Origin: Methanosarcina sp.
Lineage (GTDB): Archaea; Halobacteriota; Methanosarcinia; Methanosarcinales; Methanosarcinaceae
Assembly: GCF_028693135.1 (NCBI RefSeq)
Contig: NZ_JAQUVZ010000003.1
Coordinates: 1-64,000, forward strand
DNA: 64,000 nt
Direction of reading: 5' to 3'
The translations under genes and the position numbers were made by a program. Below the pieces are notes generated by a model, which worked only from the letters and a program-made list of their open reading frames with translations, made no database searches and was not told where the DNA came from. Each line of letters opens with the position of its first letter. Positions within the stretch are counted from its first letter, which is position 1. Of the stretch, positions 26,205 through 35,607 are shown one piece after another.

Positions 26205-27608
26205 ATGAGAAAACATTCAGTAATCATCACTCTCATTGCGGTGATGATTATCATCATCTCGTTTTCCGGTTGCACGACGCAGAAGGATGCGGGAGAAACG
26301 AAATCGACATCTCCGCAACAGACCACTACCGAGCTCTCGTATCCCATCGTCGATACCGGTCAGGTAACATACTACGACAATGAGAATGTGATCACCGACC
26401 CGGAGGAAGGTAAGGCTTTCTACGGTCAGGACGCACAATATTCGGGTAACCAGCCAGCCTACATCCTCAGCAGTGACGGGCTTACGGTCTATGATGAAGT
26501 CACCGGGCTGACGTGGCAGCAGTCTCCCGACACCAACGGTGATGGCGAAATCCTTGCGAACGATAAACTCACATTGTCCGAAGCACAGGAACTTCCTGTC
26601 AAACTCAATGCCGAAAACTATGGAGGATACAGCGACTGGCGCCTCCCGACAATCAAGGAACAATATTCGCTGATACTATTCAACGGAACTGACCCAAGCG
26701 GAGAGACTGGTAATTCAGACCTGAATCCATTTATTGACACGAATTATTTTAGTTTCGCATATGGAGATACAGATTCAGGCGAGCGTATCATTGACTCGCA
26801 GTACGCATCAGAAACCCTGTATGTATATGAGGACAGCTTACTCTTCGGAGTGAATTTTGCCGATGGCAGAATAAAAGGCTATGGTCTGACCATGCCCGGA
26901 CCAACAGGAGACATTCCATCCGAAGGTATGCAAGAACAGAATGGACAGATTCCACCGATGAACGGAATGCCAGAACAGAACGGTACTCAGATTAACGGGC
27001 CTTCCGGCGGCACCGATAAGACATTTTTTGTCACCTGCGTAAGAGGCAACCCTGATTACGGTGTAAACGACTTTTCAGACAACGGTGACGGGACCATCAA
27101 TGATAGCTCCACCGGCCTTACTTGGTCTCAGTCAGACAGCGGCACCGGTATGAACTGGGAGGAGGCACTTGCCTGGGTTCAGACAAAGAACGAGGAAAAC
27201 TACCTCGGGTATAGCGATTGGCGTCTCCCGAACGTAAAAGAATTGCAGAGTATCGTTGACTACTCACGTTCACCTGACACCTCAGACTCTGCTGCAATCG
27301 ATCCGGTATTTGAATGCACCGCGATCACGAACGAAGCGGGTGAGACAGATTATCCCTACTACTGGTCAGGCACCACACATGCGGCATCGAACGGAAAAGG
27401 CAGCTTTGCATCCTATGTCTCCTTTGGCAGAGCAATGGGATATATGGAAGGCGAATGGCAGGATGTGCACGGCGCAGGAGCACAGAAGAGCGATCCAAAA
27501 GCAGGTGACACATCAGATTATCCCGAAGGCAATGGCCCGCAGGGAGATGCCATCAGGATCGATAACTATGTCCGTCTGGTACGTGGCGGCGATGTAAGCA
27601 TTAACTGA
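26205..27608 (+). CDS. DUF1566 (Lcl-type) lipoprotein 1
   Basis: 467 residues. Lipoprotein signal with lipobox-like FSGC (about residues 20-23), so it is likely lipid-anchored outside the membrane. Two DUF1566 modules, each with the signature GLTWQQ/GLTWSQ and SDWRLPTIKE or SDWRLPNVKE, at about residues 100-160 and 300-360. DUF1566 occurs in surface proteins such as the Legionella collagen-like adhesin Lcl; the methanogen role is unknown. A Gln/Asn/Gly/Pro-rich insertion (MQEQNGQIPPMNGMPEQNG) separates the modules. GGAATAAC precedes the ATG. A paralog follows 25 bp downstream. Confidence 0.85.
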   Translation: MRKHSVIITLIAVMIIIISFSGCTTQKDAGETKSTSPQQTTTELSYPIVDTGQVTYYDNENVITDPEEGKAFYGQDAQYSGNQPAYILSSDGLTVYDEVTGLTWQQSPDTNGDGEILANDKLTLSEAQELPVKLNAENYGGYSDWRLPTIKEQYSLILFNGTDPSGETGNSDLNPFIDTNYFSFAYGDTDSGERIIDSQYASETLYVYEDSLLFGVNFADGRIKGYGLTMPGPTGDIPSEGMQEQNGQIPPMNGMPEQNGTQINGPSGGTDKTFFVTCVRGNPDYGVNDFSDNGDGTINDSSTGLTWSQSDSGTGMNWEEALAWVQTKNEENYLGYSDWRLPNVKELQSIVDYSRSPDTSDSAAIDPVFECTAITNEAGETDYPYYWSGTTHAASNGKGSFASYVSFGRAMGYMEGEWQDVHGAGAQKSDPKAGDTSDYPEGNGPQGDAIRIDNYVRLVRGGDVSIN

Positions 27609-27633
27609 ATAAAAAAAGCAATAGAGGAATAAC

Positions 27634-28836
27634 ATGAAGAAAAATTTATTAAAAATTGCCCTTGTTGCATTGATGGTCATCGCTATCTCATTTTCCGGCT
27701 GCACGGAGCAGACGGATACACAGGAGACGGATGCACAGGAAATTGAATCGCCAGCTCAGGAGGAGGTCGCCACTGGTATAACGTATCCCCTCGTTGACAC
27801 CGGCCAGACTGCCTGTTATGACGATGACGGAAACGAAATCGACTGTCCTGAATCAGGTGAAGCATTTTATGGTCAGGATGCCCAGTTTGAAGGCAATCTT
27901 TACAGCTACACCGACAACGGCGACGGAACGGTAACAGACGAAGTTACAGGGCTGATATGGCAGCAGACTCCAGCCAGTGGCAGCTTAAACTGGGAAGAAG
28001 CTAATGAATATTGCGAATCCCTGGAACTGGCCGGATATGACGACTGGCGCATGCCCACTTTGAAGGAACTGTATTCCATCAGTGACTTTTCTCAGGGATG
28101 GCCTTATCTGGACACAGCCTATTTTGATCTGGCTGGCAAAGACGTGAGCAAAGATGAACAATACTGGGCTGCTGACTATTATGCTGGCACGACGGTGGAA
28201 GGCAGATCGGAAGCGGCTTTTGGTGTGAATCATGGAACAGGCCACATCAAGGCGTATCCTGCAACCGTTTCAGGCCCCATGGGAAACTATGTACGCGCAG
28301 TTCGAGGCAATTCATACGGTATTAATGATTTCGAGGCAAATGGGGACGGTACGGTCACTGACCAAGCCACCGGTTTGATGTGGCAGCAGGCAGATAGTGG
28401 TATTGGCATGGACTGGGAAGCGGCTCTGGCCTATGCTGAGAATTCTACGCTGGCAGGCTACGATGATTGGCGCTTGCCCAATGTGAGGGAGCTTCAGAGC
28501 ATCGTTGATTATACCCACTCCCCCAGTGCCGAAGATGAATCAAATATAGGCCCTGCAATTGATACTGATTTCTTTGAAATCACCGAAATTGCTCCCGGCA
28601 CGACAAACTACAACCCGGATTACGGATATTACTGGACAAGTACCAGCGCTTATTTCAACCCGGGTGACCCAGAGTATTATTATGCCTGGTATGTGGCTTT
28701 CGGAACTGCAACTGATAATAACGGCAGTGACATGCACGGCGCCGGAGGTGTTCGGTTTGACACAAAATACGAAGGCGGTGCATTGGGCGAAGGCGGCGAA
28801 CGATATTATAACTATGTCCGCCTTGTGCGAGGATGA
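27634..28836 (+). CDS. DUF1566 (Lcl-type) lipoprotein 2
   Basis: 400 residues, a paralog of the preceding gene with the same start region (GGAATAACATG), lipobox FSGC and two DUF1566 modules (GLIWQQTPASGSLNWEEANE; YDDWRMPTLKEL; GLMWQQADSG; YDDWRLPNVREL). The Gln/Asn-rich insertion of copy 1 is absent. Calcium-like DNGDGTV loops recur before each module. The pair arose by tandem duplication and is probably cotranscribed. Role on the cell surface inferred; ligand unknown. Confidence 0.85.
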   Translation: MKKNLLKIALVALMVIAISFSGCTEQTDTQETDAQEIESPAQEEVATGITYPLVDTGQTACYDDDGNEIDCPESGEAFYGQDAQFEGNLYSYTDNGDGTVTDEVTGLIWQQTPASGSLNWEEANEYCESLELAGYDDWRMPTLKELYSISDFSQGWPYLDTAYFDLAGKDVSKDEQYWAADYYAGTTVEGRSEAAFGVNHGTGHIKAYPATVSGPMGNYVRAVRGNSYGINDFEANGDGTVTDQATGLMWQQADSGIGMDWEAALAYAENSTLAGYDDWRLPNVRELQSIVDYTHSPSAEDESNIGPAIDTDFFEITEIAPGTTNYNPDYGYYWTSTSAYFNPGDPEYYYAWYVAFGTATDNNGSDMHGAGGVRFDTKYEGGALGEGGERYYNYVRLVRG

Positions 28837-29037
28837 AAAACGGTTATACCACTTTTCAAACCCGTAACCTTAGCAGGCTCCACAATATAGTCACGCCTGC
28901 AATTGTTGCAATAAAAACCACGTAGTTGCATTATTTTTTCTCGTGACTATATTATCTTTATATTTTTATATTTTTGTCTTTTTGCCTTTTTTTCGAGAAA
29001 GTCCTGTTATTTATATTAATTCTCCGAATAATTGCTT

Positions 29038-30960
29038 ATGGTTTCTGAGAATGAAAGCGCCGACCCTTTCAGGGAACTCGGATGGAGCGACATCGAAGAA
29101 TGGGCCGGCTCAAAAACCACATCAAAGGGAGAGGATTACCAGCGTTCAGGCAGGGTTGAGGAAATAAGATGCACCCCGGAAGGTAGCCTCCTTGCAATGG
29201 TGCGAGGGAGAAAGGAGTATTTCACGGAAGTGACCCTGGTAAACGGGACGCTGAGCTCCATATGCACCTGCCCTGTTGGAGGGGATTGCAAGCACGGAGT
29301 TGCAACTGTCCTGGAGTATCTTAACCTCATGCAACACGGAATAAAAGTCCCTCTACTTTCCGAGAACGACCCGCTCCTCCTGAGAGCCAGGAAAATGCAC
29401 GAGGGGCCCGAAACTTTTGAAAGCCTCAAAACCGGGAAAAGCTCCCGTCCGCCCCTGCGCGAATGGCTCGACGGGCTTGAAAAAGCCGAACTGATAGACA
29501 TCCTGGTGGAGTTTTCGGTAAAAAGCCCCTCTCTTGGCATCTACCTCCGGGACAGGCAGGACCTCGAAACGGAAAATGTCGGGGGGATTGTCAGGGGTAT
29601 CGACTCCGAACTGGAGAGGCTCTGGGAAGAAGCGGAGAGTTACGACCCCTGGGGTTATGGAAGTGGAATTCCCGATTTTTCAAACGTGCAAGCCCGGATG
29701 GAAAGCCTGCTCGATACAGGCCGGTATGATGAGCTCCTGAATATCGGAAAAAAGATCATGAACCGCGTTGAAGATATTATGGAGTATGACCAGGAAGGGG
29801 AAATAGCAATGGAAATTTCCGGCTGCATGAATATTGTATTCGAAGCCCTGGCCGGGTCCCCTCGCCTGGCCCATGAAAGGATGCTCGAAGCCTTTGAACT
29901 TGAAATGAAAGACGACTACGAGATCACCGGCGGACACGGCTTCTGGGGGGAGGACTTTTCCAGGGAGGACTGGAAAAATTTTGCCGAAATCCTGAAAACC
30001 CGGCTGCGTGAAATTGACGAAGGGCAGTTCCCTGAATATTCAGCCTGGGACCGGAAGCTGTTGGTTGACCGGCTGATCCAGGCCCTGCAAAAAGCAGGTC
30101 TTTTTGAAGAAGCCATCCCCATATGCGAACACGAAGCAGAAAAGACGGACAGTTATGAACGGCTGGTAGGGTTACTGCTCGAAGCGGGCCGGAAAGAAAA
30201 GGCTGTAGAATGGATTTTCAGGGGGGTCAGGAAAACTCAGACAGAAAAGCCCTGGACGGCTCACGAACTCCGCCAGAGCCTCTTTCAAATCAAAGAAGAA
30301 GAAGGAGACCTCCTGTTTGCAGCCGCTCTTCAGGCAGAGGAGTTCTTCAGGGAACCGAAATTACCTTCCTACCTCGAAATGCGGGAAGCGGCCGAAAAAG
30401 CCGGGGTCTGGCAGGAAGTCAGGGAAACAGTTCACGGATACCTTGAAAAAGGAGAACTGCCAGCAGTCAGGGGCAAAAAGAAAGAAGAGACCTCGGTACT
30501 TCCCGGAATTCTCCCGGCAACAGGGCTGCTGGAACCCGGCTCATTCAAGGAGATTAAACCTCCTGTTCTTGACCTGCTGATCAAAATAGCTATAGAAGAA
30601 AAAGCTCCGGATGAGGTGCTCAGGTGGTACGAAGAACTTAAAAAAGGAGGGGATGAGGAAAGAAGATACGGAAATTACATCGACGAAAACCAAATTGCAA
30701 ATGCCATAGGCATGAAATATCCCGACATCGCGATCGGAATATGGAAAAAACTTGCAGAGGAACTTATTTCCAGAACAAAAGTGGATGCTTACCGGGAAGC
30801 TGCCGTACACCTCCGGAAAATCAAAGAGACCATGGAAACCGGGAGACAAAAAGGAAAATGGAAAGTATATCTTTGCGGAATCAGGGATGAAAATAAACGC
30901 AAAAAGAGGCTTATTGAGATCCTTGATAAGCTGGAAACTGACCGGATTATCGAGGGGTGA
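29038..30960 (+). CDS. SWIM zinc-finger protein
   Basis: 640 residues from ATG 29038 (a TTG two codons earlier is also possible). Residues about 75-95 carry the SWIM motif CTCPVGGDCKHGVA (CXCXnCXH), a zinc-binding domain for DNA or protein contacts. The rest is a long helical region with degenerate TPR-like repeats (for example LIQALQKAGLFEEAIPICEH; LLLEAGRKEKAVEWIF), typical of large SWIM proteins in archaea and bacteria. No helicase domain is fused or adjacent, although SWIM proteins often accompany SNF2 helicases. No clear ribosome site. Function unknown. Confidence 0.8.
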   Translation: MVSENESADPFRELGWSDIEEWAGSKTTSKGEDYQRSGRVEEIRCTPEGSLLAMVRGRKEYFTEVTLVNGTLSSICTCPVGGDCKHGVATVLEYLNLMQHGIKVPLLSENDPLLLRARKMHEGPETFESLKTGKSSRPPLREWLDGLEKAELIDILVEFSVKSPSLGIYLRDRQDLETENVGGIVRGIDSELERLWEEAESYDPWGYGSGIPDFSNVQARMESLLDTGRYDELLNIGKKIMNRVEDIMEYDQEGEIAMEISGCMNIVFEALAGSPRLAHERMLEAFELEMKDDYEITGGHGFWGEDFSREDWKNFAEILKTRLREIDEGQFPEYSAWDRKLLVDRLIQALQKAGLFEEAIPICEHEAEKTDSYERLVGLLLEAGRKEKAVEWIFRGVRKTQTEKPWTAHELRQSLFQIKEEEGDLLFAAALQAEEFFREPKLPSYLEMREAAEKAGVWQEVRETVHGYLEKGELPAVRGKKKEETSVLPGILPATGLLEPGSFKEIKPPVLDLLIKIAIEEKAPDEVLRWYEELKKGGDEERRYGNYIDENQIANAIGMKYPDIAIGIWKKLAEELISRTKVDAYREAAVHLRKIKETMETGRQKGKWKVYLCGIRDENKRKKRLIEILDKLETDRIIEG

Positions 30961-31080
30961 TTATCGAAGATTGAAACCCTGTATTAAATACTATCCAGAG
31001 AAATACCAGACCATAAAAACCCGCACCGGGGCGCGAACGGACCCAGTTGCTTACAGCGGGGGGTGCAGCAAAACTAAGAT

Positions 31081-32577
31081 TCAATTCTCTTCACTTTCTC
31101 CATTAATTGTGACCATAATCTCCTTGAAACTTGCCAGTGAAGCCTCCATATTCTCGATAATCTCATTTGCAAGAATATCGGGGTCCGGAAGGTTGTCCAG
31201 GTCAGCTAGGCTTTTGTCTTTGAGCCAGAAGATGTCCAGGTTCGTTTTATCCCTTGCTACGATTTCGTCATAGCTGAATTTACGGAACCTGCCTTCGGGA
31301 GATTCTTCACTCCAGGTCTCTGTACGAATGTGGCGGTTTTCAGGGTTGTAGCATTTAATAAAGTCTTCCAGATCTGAAAACTTCATAGGGTTCTTTTTCA
31401 ATGTGTGATGCACATTTGTGCGGTAATCGTAGATCCACACTTCTTTTGTCCAGGGCTCTTTTGCTGCGGGTTTTGCTTCAAAGAAAAGCACGTTTGCCTT
31501 TACACCATTTGCATAGAAGATGCCTGTCGGAAGGCGCAGGATTGTGTGCAGGTCGGTGGTTTCAAGAAGTTTTTTGCGGATAGTCTCTCCGGCTCCGCCT
31601 TCGAACAGGACATTGTCGGGCAATACCACTGCTGCTTGCCCGCCGGTTTTGAGAATTGTATGGATGTGCTGCACAAAGTTGAGCTGCTTGTTGCTTGTGG
31701 TTGTCCAGAAGTCCTGCCGGTTGTAAGTGAGGTCTTCTTTTTCCTGCTCGCCTTCTTCGTTGGTGAAGGTCATACTGCTCTTTTTCCCAAAGGGTGGGTT
31801 GGTGAGGATGTAATCGTAACGGTAACCGGGGTCGGCTATGAGAGCATCGGAATTGGAGATCATAGGCTCCCCGTCGATTTCCCCGATGTTGTGCAGGAAC
31901 ATGTTCATCAGGGCAAGCCGTCTGGTCCCTGCAACGATCTCGTTCCCGCCAAAGGTTTTGTTTTTCAGGAAGCGGCTCTGTTCGCGGTCAAGCTGGTGGT
32001 GTGAGGTAAGGAAGTCGTAGGCTGCTAAAAAGAACCCGCCTGTACCACAGCAGGGGTCTCCGATTGTTTTCATGGGTCCGGGCTGGAGGCACTGAACCAT
32101 TGCTCTGATGAGCGGCCTGGGGGTGAAGTACTGGCCGGCTCCACTTTTTGTATCTTCTGCATTCTTCTGCAGGAGCCCTTCGTAGATCTCTCCTTTGGTG
32201 TCAACACCCATCATGACCCAGCTTTCCTTTTCGATCATATCAATGACCTTGTACAGCATGGCGGGGTCGCTGACCTTGTTCTGAGCTTTGAGGAAGATCT
32301 GCCCGAGCATCCCCGGCTTTTTCCCCAGCTCTTCTAACAGCTTCTTGTAGTGAATATCGAGTTCTGCTCCCCGCTGCTGTTTCAAATTATCCCAGGTGTA
32401 TTCCTCCGGGATGCCAATATCCCTGTTATACGGCGGTTTCCTGTACTCTTCAGCCATTTTCAGGAATATGAGGTAGGTCAACTGTTCCAGATAATCGCCA
32501 TAGCTCACGCCCCCGTCCCTCAGGACGTTGCAGAAGCTCCAGACTTTGGAAACGATGGATGAGGTGTTTTCAGACAT
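31081..32577 (-). CDS. hsdM: Type I restriction-modification DNA methyltransferase subunit
   Basis: 498 residues of HsdM. The N-terminal helical domain (VSKVWSFCNVLRDGGVSYGDYLEQLTYL is split over HsdM_N) is followed by the N6-adenine methylase core: SAM-binding motif DPCCGTGGF near residue 177 and catalytic NPPFG near 260. With HsdS it methylates adenine at the recognition site; with HsdR it forms the endonuclease. The start overlaps the AlbA_2 gene by 8 bp, so both are likely translated from one mRNA with hsdS. Last gene of the locus. Confidence 0.93.
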   Translation of the reverse strand: MSENTSSIVSKVWSFCNVLRDGGVSYGDYLEQLTYLIFLKMAEEYRKPPYNRDIGIPEEYTWDNLKQQRGAELDIHYKKLLEELGKKPGMLGQIFLKAQNKVSDPAMLYKVIDMIEKESWVMMGVDTKGEIYEGLLQKNAEDTKSGAGQYFTPRPLIRAMVQCLQPGPMKTIGDPCCGTGGFFLAAYDFLTSHHQLDREQSRFLKNKTFGGNEIVAGTRRLALMNMFLHNIGEIDGEPMISNSDALIADPGYRYDYILTNPPFGKKSSMTFTNEEGEQEKEDLTYNRQDFWTTTSNKQLNFVQHIHTILKTGGQAAVVLPDNVLFEGGAGETIRKKLLETTDLHTILRLPTGIFYANGVKANVLFFEAKPAAKEPWTKEVWIYDYRTNVHHTLKKNPMKFSDLEDFIKCYNPENRHIRTETWSEESPEGRFRKFSYDEIVARDKTNLDIFWLKDKSLADLDNLPDPDILANEIIENMEASLASFKEIMVTINGESEEN

Positions 32578-34021
32578 GGTTTGAATCCTTGAGATAAGAG
32601 TAATATTTTTGTTTTGAGCTATTTGGTTTGTCAGGGATGGTCATATGGAGAATACCATTCTCTAAAAGTGGCTTTAATATGTGTTTTCGGAAATGTTCTC
32701 GATGTGTTAATTGCAAGTGTTCCATAATTTCGCTGGCTGTTTTAGGTTCCTTACAAAATTCGATAATTATCTCCTGTTTATCGACTTGCGTGGTGACTTG
32801 CGCGGTGACTTGCGCGGTGACTTGCGCGGTGACTTGCGCGGTAGCCTGGGGGGTAACAGGAACAATGATCTTAAAAACGTCTCCTTCAAGAAGCTGCGGG
32901 TCAGCTCCACCGGAATAAATCCGTGTGTAGTTGTAGAGATTCCTGACACCTGAGCCTAACTCATCCGCCCTTCCGATCTCTTTGAAAAAGCGAGCAATTA
33001 CCGGATTTTTAGGGTATGGTGTGAAATTGGAAGGATTTATTCTGCCATGTCCATGTGGGCGGTTCGCATTTTCCGCAACAACCTGATCAGTTTCAATTAT
33101 GAATCTTGCAGGAAAACCGTTTATGTATTCCCTGTGGATGAGCATATTTGCAACAACTTCTCTGAAAATATGATCTCTCAGGCTGATTCTCTGATCCTTT
33201 TCCAGATAGAAAGGGTCTGGCAGATGTTTTGCAACAAAAGCCATGAGCCTGTCATAACTTTCGATAAGGTTGGTTCGGATGTCATCCCTGTCGTCATACC
33301 GGTCAAGGTTTATTCTGCGAAGGATAGCATCGGTTTTGAAATGGGGCAGTACGCTCTGGATAACTTCATCCTTGCCCAGCAAAAGAATAGCAGCAAGAGT
33401 ATAACCTTCTTTGCCGGTCTGGTAATCATGTTGATACAAACGGGCACTGCTTAAAAGCTCCTCATCATTCATTGTTGCCCAGGGATGATTTGGGTTCTCG
33501 GCACGGACCATTTTCCGTACTCTCTGGATAAGGTCGCTCCTGAGGTCTTCCAGTCTGACATAGGGATAAATGCGGTTCTCTGAAAATGAGCTCTGTTTTC
33601 GAATATAGAGGTGAGCCACAGCATCAGGATGATTGGTAACATCCAGGTCCCCATCTTCATTTCTATCAAATATTTTTCCTTTACAGCGGTGAACCTGTGA
33701 ACTTTCAGGAATATTGAGATAGAGAAGGATTTTTCCTTCAATGTTTACAGTCTCCGGCAATATGTACAAAGGAGGATTGATAATTTGCGGGTTATTCAGC
33801 GCAGTAACAAGATCCTTTTTGATCTGTGGCAGAGCATCTTTATCAATTCCTGTGATATTCCCGTTGTCATCAACTCCAAGAACAATATGTCCTCCATTGC
33901 GATTTAGAAAAGCACAGACTGTCTCGTACACATCACGGTTTATCTGAGTTTTGCACTCCTTAAATTCCACGGTAAGACCTTCGCCGTCCCGGATGATGCT
34001 CTTCAATTGCTCAGAGATCAT
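32570..34021 (-). CDS. AlbA_2/ATPase-type regulator inside the RM operon
   Basis: 483 residues. N-terminal AlbA_2 (Schlafen-like) domain: GLTVEFKECKTQINRDVYET and GGHIVLGVDDNGNITGI. A HATPase_c_4-type domain follows (REVVANMLIHREY; ELGSGVRNL). About residues 395-415 are five TAQV/TTQV tetrapeptides coded by 12-bp repeats, and the end is a winged helix (ASEIMEHLQLTHREHFRKHI). Annotated homologs are called RecG-like transcriptional regulators. ATGA overlap with hsdS upstream and 8-bp overlap with hsdM downstream tie it to restriction-modification expression or function. Its job in the RM system is inferred, not known. Confidence 0.85.
   Translation of the reverse strand: MISEQLKSIIRDGEGLTVEFKECKTQINRDVYETVCAFLNRNGGHIVLGVDDNGNITGIDKDALPQIKKDLVTALNNPQIINPPLYILPETVNIEGKILLYLNIPESSQVHRCKGKIFDRNEDGDLDVTNHPDAVAHLYIRKQSSFSENRIYPYVRLEDLRSDLIQRVRKMVRAENPNHPWATMNDEELLSSARLYQHDYQTGKEGYTLAAILLLGKDEVIQSVLPHFKTDAILRRINLDRYDDRDDIRTNLIESYDRLMAFVAKHLPDPFYLEKDQRISLRDHIFREVVANMLIHREYINGFPARFIIETDQVVAENANRPHGHGRINPSNFTPYPKNPVIARFFKEIGRADELGSGVRNLYNYTRIYSGGADPQLLEGDVFKIIVPVTPQATAQVTAQVTAQVTAQVTTQVDKQEIIIEFCKEPKTASEIMEHLQLTHREHFRKHILKPLLENGILHMTIPDKPNSSKQKYYSYLKDSNHV
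32783..32842 (-). repeat. 12-bp tandem repeat coding TAQV units
   Basis: Five in-frame copies of ACCGCGCAAGTC (one variant with ACG) between the ATPase and winged-helix domains of the AlbA_2 regulator. The near identity at DNA level points to recent expansion; gain or loss of units would not shift the frame. Confidence 0.9.
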
Positions 34022-35418
34022 GATCTACCCTTCTTGCCGCTGGCTGTCTTTTCCGCTCTTATTCTCTCCAACAGAACCTCCGCCGACTCCCAATCCTCTG
34101 CCCCTCGAACCTCTGCCAGCTCTCTTTCATTAAGCAACTTCCCCTCAAACGCTTTTTTCAAAATACTCTGCCGCAGTGCTTCGGCTTTTTCCAGATTCTC
34201 TTTGATATCCTGCTCTATCTTATCGCAGACTGAAAGTCGTTTTTCGATCTCCTGAACGATGGCTTGTTGTTCGGGAAGGAAACAGAGAGGGATATTTAAA
34301 ATTCTAACTTTTTGAATTCCAAAAGCTGCTTGTGTGGTAGCTTTTGAGCCTTGTAAAAATTGTTTTTCAACAATTTGACTTTTTGACAAATAAAACATGT
34401 ATTTCTTTAGACAATAATGGTCATTTGATTTAATCAGAACAACATTTGCAGATAGGGTATAAAATCTTCTGATTGGAATTAAAAATGGCTTCCCAATAGT
34501 TCCAATTTTTCCAATGATAAAATCTCCCTCGTCTATAGAATATCTTTCCAAGTGCTCTTCTAAGACAGTTGGAGATACTTTTCGGGCTTTATTATAATCA
34601 AACTCACCAGTTTCTTTATCAATGTCGCCAACACCAACATATGGAATTCCATTTTCAAATATTGGGGGAGTTCTGTGACTTGGTTGGGGGTCGATAGCGT
34701 TGCCAACATCTTCTAACCTCACCCAACACCATTCCTTCGGAATTTTTGGTAATAGGATCAGTTCATTTTCAGTGAAAGGTTTTACAGGTTTCACCTTGGT
34801 AGCCTTCACAGCTTTTTCTCTCTCGCTGTAAATCTGCTCCAGCAAATCTCCTGCATCCGGCAGATCTGTCTGCTGCTCCCGCCATTTTTTGGTAAGCTCT
34901 CCTTCAAAAGCTTTCTTCAGCACCGCCTGCCTGTAAACCTTGAGCTGTTCCTGTGCCAGTTTAATGTTGGCAATGCCGTTGTCCAGTTCGCTGAAGAGAA
35001 GCTCGATTTTTGAGACTATGGCGCGTTGTTCGGGGAGTGGGGGGAGATTTATATTCAAATTATAAGCGTCATTTCTATTTAATCCCGGAATTGCTGTTGA
35101 TTTATCAAGTTGACTTAGAACAAGGGATTTCAATAAAAAAAATGAAAACATAAAATCCAAATATTCAGGTACCTTTACAAAATAAGTTGTATCAATGGGC
35201 CATAGGTTTTTTTTTTCAAATGCTACTTCTCCAGCAGCTCCCTTTCTTCCAACGATGATGGCAGGACCTTCAATTAAATATTCGTCATGAAAACCAACAA
35301 TTCCATTAGAACCGTAAACAGGATAGTTACCGATTTCATTTCTTTGTTTTTTGGTGAGACCTTTGCCATACTCGAATTCAAACAGATCTCCTAATTTGCA
35401 GTTAAATCGTTCTTCCAT
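34018..35418 (-). CDS. hsdS: Type I restriction-modification specificity subunit
   Basis: 466 residues with two target-recognition domains. TRD1 starts KLGDLFEFEYGKGLTKKQRN, TRD2 IPKEWCWVRLEDVGNAIDPQ. Each is followed by the conserved helical spacer: LPPLPEQRAIVSKIELLFSE...QAVLKKAFEGEL and FLPEQQAIVQEIEKRLSVCD...QSILKKAFEGKL. The spacers set the gap in the bipartite target and bind HsdM. Specificity cannot be read from sequence. It is the first gene of the hsdS-AlbA_2-hsdM unit; hsdR lies about 5 kb upstream on the same strand. Confidence 0.92.
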   Translation of the reverse strand: MEERFNCKLGDLFEFEYGKGLTKKQRNEIGNYPVYGSNGIVGFHDEYLIEGPAIIVGRKGAAGEVAFEKKNLWPIDTTYFVKVPEYLDFMFSFFLLKSLVLSQLDKSTAIPGLNRNDAYNLNINLPPLPEQRAIVSKIELLFSELDNGIANIKLAQEQLKVYRQAVLKKAFEGELTKKWREQQTDLPDAGDLLEQIYSEREKAVKATKVKPVKPFTENELILLPKIPKEWCWVRLEDVGNAIDPQPSHRTPPIFENGIPYVGVGDIDKETGEFDYNKARKVSPTVLEEHLERYSIDEGDFIIGKIGTIGKPFLIPIRRFYTLSANVVLIKSNDHYCLKKYMFYLSKSQIVEKQFLQGSKATTQAAFGIQKVRILNIPLCFLPEQQAIVQEIEKRLSVCDKIEQDIKENLEKAEALRQSILKKAFEGKLLNERELAEVRGAEDWESAEVLLERIRAEKTASGKKGRS

Positions 35419-35607
35419 TTTTAAGCCGCCAGAGCCTCATTTAATTCTGTATTCGTACTTTTATCCCAACCTTCACCCAACTTTTCTCCGAACATTTTTT
35501 TATTTTGAAGTACTTTTAAGATGTCAGTTGATTAAATAATTGTCTACTTGTCTATTTCAGGGATGTAATCAAAATTTAAACCAAACCGGGGATGAGTGGG
35601 ATTGCGA

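Noticed and set aside
31405-32004. 199-aa plus-strand ORF
   Set aside because: Antisense to hsdM.
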